The position numbers were made by a program, and so were the translations under genes. Shown here piece by piece: positions 7,984 through 19,081 of a DNA stretch of 64,000 nucleotides. The stretch comes from Plantago ovata (lineage: Eukaryota > Streptophyta > Magnoliopsida > Lamiales > Plantaginaceae): the NCBI GenBank assembly GCA_028274465.1, contig CM051457.1, positions 105,523,982 to 105,587,981 on the forward strand, read 5' to 3'. Numbering within the stretch: the first letter of the stretch is position 1; the number at the start of each line of letters is the position of its first letter. The notes below the pieces were generated by a model. It was not told where the DNA came from. It saw nothing but the letters and a program-made list of their open reading frames with translations, and searched no databases.

Positions 7984-8272
7984 GGCTGATGGAAAGAGAT
8001 ATCTTAATCTATATTGGAATGAATGCAAGATGATAAATTGATCGGAGAGATTGGAATGGAGAAGCCGACGCCGATATGGATGAGAAGAACGATTCGGATG
8101 AGAAAGATGAAAAACGGAGATTTGGGAATGTCGGAGGAGATCGGAAGAAGACGAGCAGATTATGTCGGCTCAAATCGGGTAAGATTTCCGAAAGGAGAAA
8201 ACGGAGAAGGAGGCAGAATGTGTGTGTCGGCTCAAATGAGGAAAGGTCCTAGGGTTCCAGCCGTTTTATAGA

Positions 8273-8844
8273 TAAGGTAATTCGAGGGTTGCACTTAGTT
8301 CGCGAGTGTCAATTCTCCTTAATTCGCGACAGGTCAAAAAATGGCTTTTTGTGTGTAATTTATTCATTTACTAGCTATAATGTATTGTATGTTTTACTTG
8401 GATATCTATAGGTTATTATAATTGTTATAAAATTGGAATTACTCGATATATTTTGTAATGTTATTACATCATGCAGAAGATTGACCGGTCATGCAGAAGA
8501 TCGACCGGTAACGAAACCTGGATCGTCTGTAATACTGTCACCGAATAATGGTCTGTCGGGTGAACTTGCTAATCGCGTGTTTTAACATTTGTAACATCTA
8601 TGTTTTTGGTAGTTGACTTTTATTTTATATTTTATAATATTATTGATTTATTAATTTTTGTTATACTCTTACAATCGAATCACCTTTCTATTTATTGAAA
8701 TCTTATAAGTTAGAAGTATATTGTACCGTGGCATTGATACATCTATGTGCGATTTAAAAATATAATTCATTTGATAACTTATTTATCCTCTTATATTGAA
8801 TAATTCTTTTTTATTAATTTATATAAGTTGAGCATTATATCATA
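8273..8844. other. AT-rich sequence leading to the Helitron-type end
   Basis: There is no coding sequence. A short direct repeat, CATGCAGAAGATTGACCGGT / CATGCAGAAGATCGACCGGT, lies at 8471-8510. A degenerate copy of the terminal ACCGTGGCA word lies near 8725. Confidence 0.45.
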
Positions 8845-8872
8845 CCGTGGCACCGCCACGGGTATGTACTAG
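8845..8872 (+). mobile_element. Helitron-type 3' terminus (hairpin plus CTAG)
   Basis: CCGTGGC (8845-8851) and GCCACGG (8855-8861) form a 7-bp GC-rich stem with a 3-base loop. Seven bases later comes CTAG (8869-8872), followed by T. This is the classical Helitron 3' signature, a short hairpin about 10 nt before CTRR with insertion before T. The matching 5' TC end to the left was not found, so element length and any captured genes are unknown. Confidence 0.6.
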
Positions 8873-9091
8873 TTAAAGTAATAATATAATTAGTCGCTTG
8901 ATTCACCCAATTGATTGACCTACCAATCAATTTTAATCCGTTGATTTTACTTTTTCAATTTCAATTTGGTACGTACATGTGTCATTATTTATTTAATTTT
9001 TTTTAATTATTTTTTCATCTTTCATCTTCTCACTTCTTTTATCTCCCTTTCTGAATTTCTGAAATACAGGCTTCGGTAGTAGAAGAAGATA

Positions 9092-9735
9092 ATGTGCGGT
9101 TTTGATGATGAGGCCGAAAAAGTGATCGACCTTGCTCTCTCTGGAGACGGTGTCTTTTTACGCTCTTGCTGCTGTTTATGTGTTATTGTTGAAATCTTCA
9201 CAATTTCTAGAATCTTATTTGGTATGGGAGTGATAAATATATGACATCAGTTTCAGATTCTGATCCTGTGATAAATGTTGACAAATCATGCTATGTTGAT
9301 GATCCTAGCGAGGTGTTGCAAGAGTCACAACTGCAGTCCATAGGTGAGATTATTACAAGTATTATAGTTCCGTGCATTATTTCAATTTTCATAGTAAGTT
9401 GGACTGGAATACATGAGTTATTTCACCCACCACCACTCTTATTTGCCTATAGGTTCTCTCTTATACGATTTATGAATCTCTAGTTGTCCTTATCAGAACT
9501 CAAAATACTGTTTTATTTCATTTGTGTCCGCTGTAATTTATGTGCAAGTTTCGGTCTCTAACTGCATTACATATTTTTTGATAGTGAGACATGTAAATAT
9601 CTGTCTTTCTTAGTTGCATATGATATGGCAACTTTATTTTCAATTACTGCAGCTTCATCTACTGAAATCTGTGACTCCTTAAAAGATGAAAAGCTTCGGA
9701 AATTCATAGACTATCGATCCCTCCGCAGATGCTGA
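9092..9735 (+). pseudogene. Fragment of a HIT-zinc-finger (ZNHIT3-like) gene
   Basis: Three segments splice in phase: 9092-9149 (MCGFDDEAEKVIDLALSG), 9257-9343 and 9653-9735. The second and third give VDDPSEVLQESQLQSI then ASSTEICDSLKDEKLRKFI. From memory this resembles the middle of plant HIT-type zinc-finger proteins (pattern L..SQL..IASS.EI...LKDE.L.KLI). The Cys-rich HIT finger itself is absent upstream. After KFIDY the frame is lost: reading two bases over would continue DPSADADN, so a small deletion appears to have shifted it, and a stop follows at 9733-9735. I read it as a broken partial copy. In animals and yeast ZNHIT3 acts in box C/D snoRNP assembly, and no such role is expected here. 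Confidence 0.5.
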
Positions 9736-9879
9736 TAATGTAAGTACATTCAATGCTCTGTGATGCACTTAAATAGTTTGATGTATTTGGATTTTTGTAT
9801 AATCTCAGTTCTGAATTCCTTTCAATAAGGAGAAAATTTAAATATTGAGTTATATTGATAATGGGTGTTACTTTTACTT

Positions 9880-10036
9880 TATGTATGATTTGTGGCCACA
9901 AAAATGTGTTGATGGAATACAAAATTATTATAACCATGTCCAAATATGGCAAATAAATGAAATGGTGCAACTCTAACGGGACGCCCAAAATGGCAAAATG
10001 GTAAAATGGTGCAACTGTTCTGGGACGGAGGGATTA
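9880..10036. mobile_element. MITE-like remnant ending CTCCGTCCC
   Basis: Read on the minus strand from 10033 it begins TCCCTCCGTCCCAGAACAG and continues with the ATGGCAAAATGG words. 'CTCCCTCCGTCCC' starts are common at ends of Mariner/Stowaway and Mutator-type plant MITEs. The word AAATGGTGCAACT is repeated at ~9960 and ~10006. I could not fix the other end. Confidence 0.4.
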
Positions 10037-10075
10037 TATATATATAGAGTTATATATATATAATATAACTCTGTG

Positions 10076-11890
<1,815 letters not shown>

Positions 11891-12097
11891 AAGTAAGTAA
11901 TTAATTTAGATAAGTAAAATTAAAATGTCACATGACACATGTAGGAGAGTGGGACATTAAATGGGACACGAAAAAGTGGGATAGAAGATCCGCACCGAAT
12001 TAGAACGCTCCACATTGTTCGAATGTTGTATTATGTCGGTCTGATTCCACACTTAATCATAATTTGTATATAGACGATCTAACTTGGATTTACCCGG

Positions 12098-12282
12098 TGT
12101 GTATCTAAATGGTAAATGGTAGCAGTTGCAGATTGCCAACATTATAAAAATAAATAAATAAATAAAATGTATAACAAGAGCATAAAGAATGCGGGTGTGT
12201 ATCTAAATGGTAAAAATGGTAGCAGTTGCAGATTGCCAACATTATAAAAAAAAAAAAAAGTATAACAGGAGCATAAAGAATG
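12098..12282. repeat. Tandem duplication of ~93 bp
   Basis: GTGTGTATCTAAATGGTAAA and the following TGGTAGCAGTTGCAGATTGC to AGCATAAAGAATGC occur twice in a row (12098-12191 and 12193-12282). They differ mainly in the A/AAAT run between them. I see no function. Confidence 0.9.
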
Positions 12283-13030
12283 CTTATCCGAATAAATGAG
12301 GGGAGCCCAAAAGACAGGGTTAGCATATGAAGAAGGCCATAGGTGTCAAAGTTCTATGTTGAGATTTTCTAACTTTTCGGGTTGTTGCAACTTGCAAGAT
12401 ACTTGTGATAATTAATATGGTGAACGTGTTCAAAATTTTAACGCTATCGACTTGCGGCTCTCCCTTTCGTTTTTCTTGGGAAAATGATTTCCACCTTTGG
12501 ACCTTGAGAATTGAGGAGCTCAACCCAAAGATAAGCACTCATGGCCATGGAGCCGGCCCAATCTTTGATATCTGACCTGGTCCAGTTATGAAGGATATCT
12601 CGCCTTCTAATCATTCTATCTTATGGGTCTTTGTATAGAAAACACTCATGTAAAAAAATTATTCAGACATCAGGGTTAAATTAGATTTAACCAACAAAGA
12701 GTTGCATGTGCAATTGGATAGTCTTACCAGTCATGCTATATCTACTTGATCGCATCAAGACCTGTAATATAGTAGTAATGTGGATCTTGGCCACTAAAGT
12801 AACTATTTTACATTACTCGTATGTACTTGTTTTAGGGCAATGCATATGTGAAAATAGTGGGAGCTAAATGGCTAAAGGTCCTTGTTATTTAGTTTGTTAA
12901 TTGTGATCTAGAAATAGAAATATTATTTCAATTGTTGATTTATTATTTTCGTTTTATATTATTTTCCTCTGATTTATATATATGGCTAATATCTCGCTCA
13001 AGCTTCTTAGAGAAGCAACTGTTCACCGAA
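12283..13030. other. Intergenic, nothing recognised
   Basis: No exon-like segment, repeat or RNA gene that I can support on either strand. Confidence 0.5.
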
Positions 13031-13084
13031 CCAAACTTACTGGATTAGATCCGTAACATACGTCTGGTGCTGAGGTAAAAAAAA

Positions 13085-13432
13085 ATGATTGAGTATGTGC
13101 TAGGTGTTGTGGTACCCCGTGTTATCATTGAGGGCGATTGTTTGCGTATCATACAGGAGTTACAAAGTTCTGATCATTCTTTATCAGCTGCTGGGAGCAT
13201 AATTGAGGAAGCCAAAGTGCTAGTTTCTTATTTTCAGACTGTGTCTTTTAATTTTGTTTTTCGCGATTGTAATAAATTAGCTCATATGCTAGCCCGTAGT
13301 ACTGTGTTAGATTGTGAGGGGTCCTCTGTGCTTCCTTTTGTTTCCCTGGATTTGAGTTGATAATGGAAAGCCATCCTTTATATAAAAAAAAATAAAATAA
13401 TAATAATAAAAAAAAAAGAAGAAAAAAGAAAA
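13085..13432 (+). mobile_element. LINE 3' end (RNase H-like tail and A-rich terminus)
   Basis: An open frame of about 91 residues contains VIIEGDCLRIIQELQSS, GSIIEEAKVL and FVFRDCNKLAHMLAR. That is the C-terminal RNase H-like domain (RVT_3 type) found at the end of plant L1-type LINE ORF2 proteins and in domesticated relatives. The stop at 13358-13360 is followed within 30 bases by an A-rich tail with (ATA)n to ~13432, as expected for a LINE 3' end. Everything 5' of the RNase H region is missing, a usual 5' truncation. The frame of this short piece is intact. Confidence 0.75.
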
Positions 13433-13575
13433 AGGAATTGGACTGGACAGTTTGCATCGGTGATGATCCAAAAGGCCCAAATGAAATAGACGATAGATGC
13501 ACACGGGTGGGGAGGTCCAAATAATACATGGACCGTAAAGTCCAGACTGGTCTCCCTACTCTGAAGGGCTCAGCC
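13433..13575 (-). repeat. Dispersed 140-bp repeat, copy 1
   Basis: The segment from GAATTGGACTGGACAGTTTG to CCAGACTGGTCTCCCTACTC is the reverse complement of 63582-63715 with only a few differences. In both places it directly abuts the A/T-rich tail of a LINE 3' end. I see no clear tRNA-type A/B boxes, so I do not call it a SINE. Confidence 0.8.
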
Positions 13576-13705
13576 CAGTCATTAACATACCCCAAAAATT
13601 TATAGAGTATATTATTTATTTACTTATATATATATTCTGTCACATATAGGGAACAGAGGCAATTGAATTGAGATCTAGGGTTTGGTTGCGAAATTTGGGA
13701 GCTCG

Positions 13706-16009
13706 ATGGACATGATAGTTTCTGAGGTGCTAGAGAAGAAACCGGGGGAGACGGAGAGAAGGCCGTTTCGGGATGTTGAGCAGATGCCGGATCTGGAGAA
13801 GTTTCCGTTGGTGGAGCAGATGGTGATGATGGAAGACTATTATTCGGATGACGTGGAAGACACCGCCAATTCCGCCGCCGCCGTTTCCTCTGGGAAAGAC
13901 ATAGACATGGAGGAATCTGCCGACAGGAAAGATATCATCCATGATGTTGAAGACATGGATCCAGTTGATAAGAAACGAGCAAGAGCAGACGCTGGCGGCA
14001 AGAAGATGGTGCTATCTTCTGACCCTTATGATTATAGGGGGGCTGATGAGAAAGAAAAAGAAAGACAGGAGCGAATGCAATATTATAAGGAATCACTCAA
14101 ACCAACTTACGATTCTGGGTATGATTGGGAGGCTACTGAGTATCGGAAACTAGCTAAACAAGATTTTGACCGTGACAACAAGATATTTGACCAACTGACT
14201 AAAACCGGGGAGTACATCAATCAGCACTGGCACATGGTGGTGTGTCCAGTGCGAGGTCAAGATGAAGATGGCGATTTTTTGGCATTTCGATTTGACCCTC
14301 AGTTATGGAATCTCTATCACTACGGTAACCCTAATTAATCCTGCCCTTTGATTTATTTATTTATATTAATTTTTCTTGTTAGATTTTGTGCATGTTCATT
14401 CCTATAATTTGGTAGCTGTAATGATGTATGTATGTATGTATGTGTGAGTGTGTAAATTATGAATGAATGAATTTTTTTATTTTTTTTAATGGAATCTTGT
14501 TTCCTTTCCTTGCTGCAGGGGAGCCTAATAACACATTGCCTAATACCGTGCAAATACATTCACTCAAACTACGTATCAGTGATTATCATCATGATAATGT
14601 TGTTTCCGAAGAGGACGATTATTCACTGGATGTGTATGGTCAAGTCAGCCTGATTTGCATTGCACATGGTGCTCATGAGAGCAATGTCATCTTCAACCGC
14701 CCCAGGGTGAAATGCCAAACCCTCACGAAAAAGGTAATTGGATTGTTTTATTACTTACCTTCATTTTGTTTTGTGTATCTTATCAGGATATGATGCTTTT
14801 GATGCATGAATGTGTGTATGTTTTGATTTGATCCTGTCTTTTCAATCCTACCAGCTTACAATATAGGCTATTACTGTTTTTTCTGCATGGGTTAGTTGAG
14901 CATATCTGTATAAGCTCTATATTTGTGTAGTTAGCTAGTGTACCTCTTCTTTTGTATAAAAGATTTATTTACACTAGCACTACTTTCTAAGCTCCAAGCA
15001 TATATGCCAAGCATATATGCTTGTTTGGCTATTACCAAATTGCATGTCCTTGCCGCCCTAAGTTAGTAGTAAGTATTTCCATGTTAGCTAGCCTAGCCTG
15101 CCATTTACAAGTTATACATGACTTACTTAGTTTCCCCACTTGACAAACTATTTTTACATTTGCAATATTCAAGTCTATTCTTGTTATGTTATTATTATTC
15201 GGAATGAAGCAATTAGCACATGGTCTACTTATTTATTAATATTGACCCTTAATTCATGCATGCTGCAGCATCCATATTTACGACTCACGGGTCCTCCCCT
15301 CCCTCCTGTGGCTCCTCCCCAGGCTAATCTGTGCATAGAAGCCAAACTGTTTTTGAAGGGCCGTGGCACTACTACTGACGACAAATATCTCAGACTATCT
15401 GCTAAATGTCAAACCAACCTGGTGGCCGGCGATGAACGCTTTGCAGATGATGATAGCGATCAATATGTCATGGACCCTAACAAAGAATATCAGGACCATG
15501 TATCCAACTGCTGTAAAGCAAGCAAACCGTGTGCGTGCAGAGTGGACGGAACCGGCGAGCACTACTTGCTGGAGGTGAGACGTAGCATTGTCACCTACAG
15601 TGTTCTGGCCAATATCTATGTGCAGCTTGTTGATGATATGTCACCACAAATAATGAATAGGACGATGTATGGCCGCTATCGTTTTACTGCCTATACGGAT
15701 GTGTCGAGTACTAGTGAAGAAGAGAGGAAGGTTGTGCTACTTGATGAGGAGTGTGTTGAAGTCCGCAACAACACTTTTATGCTCTCACGCCAAACTATCT
15801 GTGTTGATCATCGGTCTGGGACTCTGATACTATGTATAGAGCATGGTGATTTTGGAAAAGAAAAAGATCCAATAAGGTTGACATTCAAACCTCAAATCGA
15901 GGGTGAAGGCAAGGAAGAAAAAGTTAATATTGGCTCTTGCATGGTTGATGTCAAAGTCGAGTGGTCGATCTACTGGGAAAAAGTTGAAGAAATTCGTGAA
16001 GGACAGTGA
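13706..16009 (+). CDS. Probable DUF6598-domain protein (three exons)
   Basis: Exons 13706-14324, 14519-14733 and 15269-16009 join in frame across consensus GT-AG introns to give about 524 residues. The N-terminal ~140 residues are acidic and Met-rich (MDMIVSEVLEKK, EQMVMMEDYYSDD, DMEESADRKD). Residues ~145-206 are charged and Tyr-rich (YDSGYDWEATEYRKLAKQDF). From ~207 on, the segment SLKLRISDYHHD, SLDVYGQVSLICIAHG, VIFNRPRVKCQTL, LRLTGPPLPPV, EAKLFLKGRG resembles the plant DUF6598 pattern (YG.v..RD...N.vFnR.R...Q.l..LtGP...v....EidLk.kg). A cluster HVSNCCKASKPCACR adds several cysteines. No transmembrane span or signal peptide is visible. Function is unknown for the family. The start is the first ATG in a frame whose upstream extension has only a TTG. 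The gene looks intact, and a deleted copy lies at 701-1105. Confidence 0.82.
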
Positions 16010-16039
16010 TGCGCCTTATTGTGTGTTACGTTGTTATAT

Positions 16040-16215
16040 ATTTTAATATGTGTTTGGAACTTGAGGATTGGACTAGTGTTAAATTATTGTAATATTTTTA
16101 TTTTAATATATTATGTGTGGAACTTGAGGATTGTAGTAGGGTTAAATTATTGTAATATACTGTATGTTTGGAACTTGACTTGAGGACCGAAGTGTTGTTA
16201 ATTTATTGTATTTCG
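16040..16215. repeat. Triplicated 3' UTR segment of the DUF6598-type gene
   Basis: Variants of TTTGGAACTTGAGGATTG plus TTAAATTATTGTAATAT occur three times in a row just after the stop codon. The truncated copy at 701-1105 ends within the first of these units. Confidence 0.75.
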
Positions 16216-16484
16216 TAAGCATAACATATCTCAGGTATAATTAGTGGTTCGGTTCATCTGGTTTCAGCGGAATAAGTTGGTTCATCAACGGGACAGCCGG
16301 GCTCTTTTGGTCTTGTGAGATTTGTAGCATGAGTTCTACTTGGAAACAATTAACTCAAGATAAGTTGATCATATGGTATAAGAACTCTTTTAGGAATAAC
16401 GGATCGAGATCAATTAGGAAACTAAATATAGCACGGTTACTACAACTTGGTGAACAAGTTTAGAGTAGTATATACAAGTTCCTT
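16216..16484. other. Intergenic, nothing recognised
   Basis: Spacer between the DUF6598-type gene and a Copia LTR. No feature can be supported. Confidence 0.5.
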
Positions 16485-17046
16485 TGTTGGGAAAATTCTG
16501 GGTTTTGTTGTTAGGTTATTAATCTTACAATACAGAGAGAAAACAAGAGAGGAAAACCAGAGAGAAATCATAGAGGTATAGAAGTTGCAGGTTGTGCGGA
16601 TAGCTTCATCTTTGGTTCTTGTATCTGTACTCTTGTGTTCGTGTTTTAGTGGAGAATCGGTTCCTTCCCGTGGACGTAGGCTATTTACAGCTGAACCACG
16701 TTAAATCTTGCGTTCTTGTTTTATTGTTTTATTGTTTGTTCTTGTCTGTTCGAGTTACAGTCCGTGATTGATTGTTTTCGTAACAATTGGCGCCGTCTGT
16801 GGGAGTATCATGATGACAACTCGAATCGAGATTGACAAGTTCGATGGAACAAGAGATTTTGGGTTATGATCAGGGCACTAATGGCGCATCAAGGATGTGA
16901 GGAAGCCCTCGACGGAGAAGAAGCGTTCTCGGCCACTATGGATGCCGCATAGAAGAAGAAAATTCTCAGGAAGGGCATAAGCTCGATTGTATTAAACCTA
17001 TCAGATCCCATCATCAGAGAAATCCATGATAATACAACTGCCAAAG
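16485..17046 (+). mobile_element. Copia LTR retrotransposon, 5' fragment (fossil)
   Basis: A short LTR (about 16485-16785, TGTTGG...TAACA) is followed by ATTGGCGCCGTCTGTGGGAG, the usual start of the internal region. A gag-like region of UBN2 type comes next (RIEIDKFDGTRDF). The element is broken and ends abruptly near 17046, where LINE coding sequence begins, and no 3' LTR is present. It is old and clearly non-functional. Confidence 0.75.
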
Positions 17047-17990
17047 ATAAGGGCTCCAATGCCATAATTAAGTTGGACCTTCTCAAAGCCTATGATAGGC
17101 TTAGCTGGTCCTTCTTGAGCTCTATGTTAACCGCTTTTGACTTCTCTCAATCCTGGAGAGATCTGATTATGAGAACAAGTAATTGTTGTCATTTCAGTGT
17201 GATTGTTAATGGGAATCGAGTTCAAGAGGTAACAAAAAACTCTGCTTATTCTCCCCTTTGCTGGACAAAATCAGAGCAAAACTCATGGGCTGGAATGCGA
17301 TCTCAGGGAGGTAGGTGGATTCTGATTAGAAGCGTCCTTTCTTCTATGCCCATCTACCTCCTCCATATCCTTTCTCCTCATGTTGCCGTTACCAAAATAC
17401 CAAAATGGTTGATAAAATCCTGGTTAACTTACTTTGGGGTTCCAATGCTGACTCGTCCAAAATTCATTGGGCCAACTGGTCTAAGATTAGCATTCCCATC
17501 CAGGAGGGGGGTTTGAGCATCAGAAAAATGCATGACATCAATGCTGCTTTTGATGCAAAATTGTGGTTTAATTTCAGATCCCAATCGTCTCTTTGGTCAA
17601 AATTTCTTATGACCAAGTACTGCTCCTTGAAAGACCTTGCTCAAGTTACTACCACTCCTACTGCTTCTGGGATTTGGAAGAGAATGATTTTGGTTAGAGA
17701 TAAAATTCAGGACTAAATTTTTTTGGCAAGTTGGAAAAGGAAATTTTTCTTTTTGGCTGGACTCCTGGTCCAACTTTGGTACGCTGATTTCGGTTGCCAT
17801 TGATCCTTCCTCTTGTTCTGGGTTGGTGGAAGATTACAGGCCCAACAATGGTTGGGACTGGGGAAAACTCTCTTCTAATCTGCCCCTGAACATTGCTTCC
17901 CAGATATTCCTTATCCCTTACAGGTCCAACAATGGTTGGGACTGGGGAAATTTTCCGGCAAAAGCTCCGGTTGGAGCTGTTTAGTAGGAT
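17047..17990 (+). mobile_element. LINE ORF2 fragment (reverse transcriptase and downstream)
   Basis: The fragment opens with the RT motif IIKLDLLKAYDRLSW (part of the fingers/palm of L1-type plant RT), followed by FSVIVNGNR. The RT catalytic region up to the end of the domain is then missing: the frame passes directly to GGRWILIRSVLSSMPIYLL, which lies after the RT domain in plant LINEs. A frame change near 17405 leads to VDKILVNLLWGSN, then EGGLSIRKMHDINAAF. Another change near 17715 leads to WLDSWSNFGTL. A short segment (AGGCCCAACAATGGTTGGGA) is duplicated at ~17838 and ~17920. This is a decayed, internally deleted LINE. Confidence 0.8.
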
Positions 17991-19081
17991 TGATTTTTAA
18001 ATGTGAGTTTTGTAGGGACTTCTTATGGATTAATTTTTAGACCATTTTGAAATTTATCTAAATATTGGGTGTTTATTTTAAATAGTTTATAGTCAATTTT
18101 TTAAATATAAAAAATTTAGAGTCAAATGTGTAATAAAAAAAATTAATTTTTTGGCTATTGAAAATTGAACGGGGACAAAATTGACATTTCCAGACTTTAG
18201 TTCCCTGAGAGTCAAATCCGTGGGGCAAAATGTAATTACATTTCACGAACAAGGGGTAAATGTAATTGATATTCTAAGAGGGAAGATTTTGTAATAAAAA
18301 TTTTATGGAGGGGTCCAGATGAAATTTTCCCTATTAATTAAGTTTAAATCTAATTTAACTTGATGATTTCCATCAAACGAACTATTCTAGTAGTAAATTA
18401 AATGATATCAATCCAATCGACTTTTAATTTATTTCAATGCTTAACCGGGATAATTATCACCTAGTTGTATGTGACCCATAGGCCCTCACATATCAGATAA
18501 TGATTGTTTTAGTGAATATTCCTACACAATCATCACCAGACAATACTAATATGTAAAGTACGTTTGTTGAGGAAATACAAACTGCATGTGATGTAGAGTA
18601 TTTACACTTGGTTTGTTGTGTAAATTTTTTGCTAGTTGGCATCTAACTCAGGCCCTTCATACCTTATGTACAACTTATAGAATCTGATGGTATATCCGGA
18701 TCATCCATTCCGATTTCTCAAAAAACCAGTTTCAACGAGCTAACACCACAATCTTTCCTTCCTACAAATAGACTCTAGCATCGTCCAGGTTAGTTAGTAG
18801 CGGCGTTATATTCCGGTGACAGTGTAATCGCTTTCTACGAACCGGCTCCGGCAACACCTAGCACTAGAGTGATATTCCAGCGACAACACAACCCTTCCTA
18901 CCAACAAACTCTCTCGTAAGGCTGAGTAGTAACATGACTACATGTAGAACCATGACAGCCCAGTGGCTCATGAGTTGAATTCAAGGCATCCGTGCTTGCT
19001 GGAGGAACAACATGGTACAGGAGAGCCAGCCAGTACAGTCACCTTTCAGAGCATACTGTGATTCCTCTGAGAAATAGGCTA
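17991..19081. other. Intergenic, nothing firmly recognised
   Basis: AT-rich to ~18330, then mixed sequence. A related pair of segments (TATTCCGGTGACAGTGTAAT near 18811 and TATTCCAGCGACAACACAAC near 18873) suggests an old ~65-bp duplication. No exon can be supported. Confidence 0.4.

Noticed and set aside
8023-8271. 82-residue plus-strand frame, Arg/Met/Gly-rich
   Set aside because: Purine-biased sequence upstream of a minus-strand candidate exon, with no recognisable motif and no splice support.
13433-13575. SINE call for the 140-bp repeat
   Set aside because: No convincing A and B box of a Pol III promoter on either strand.
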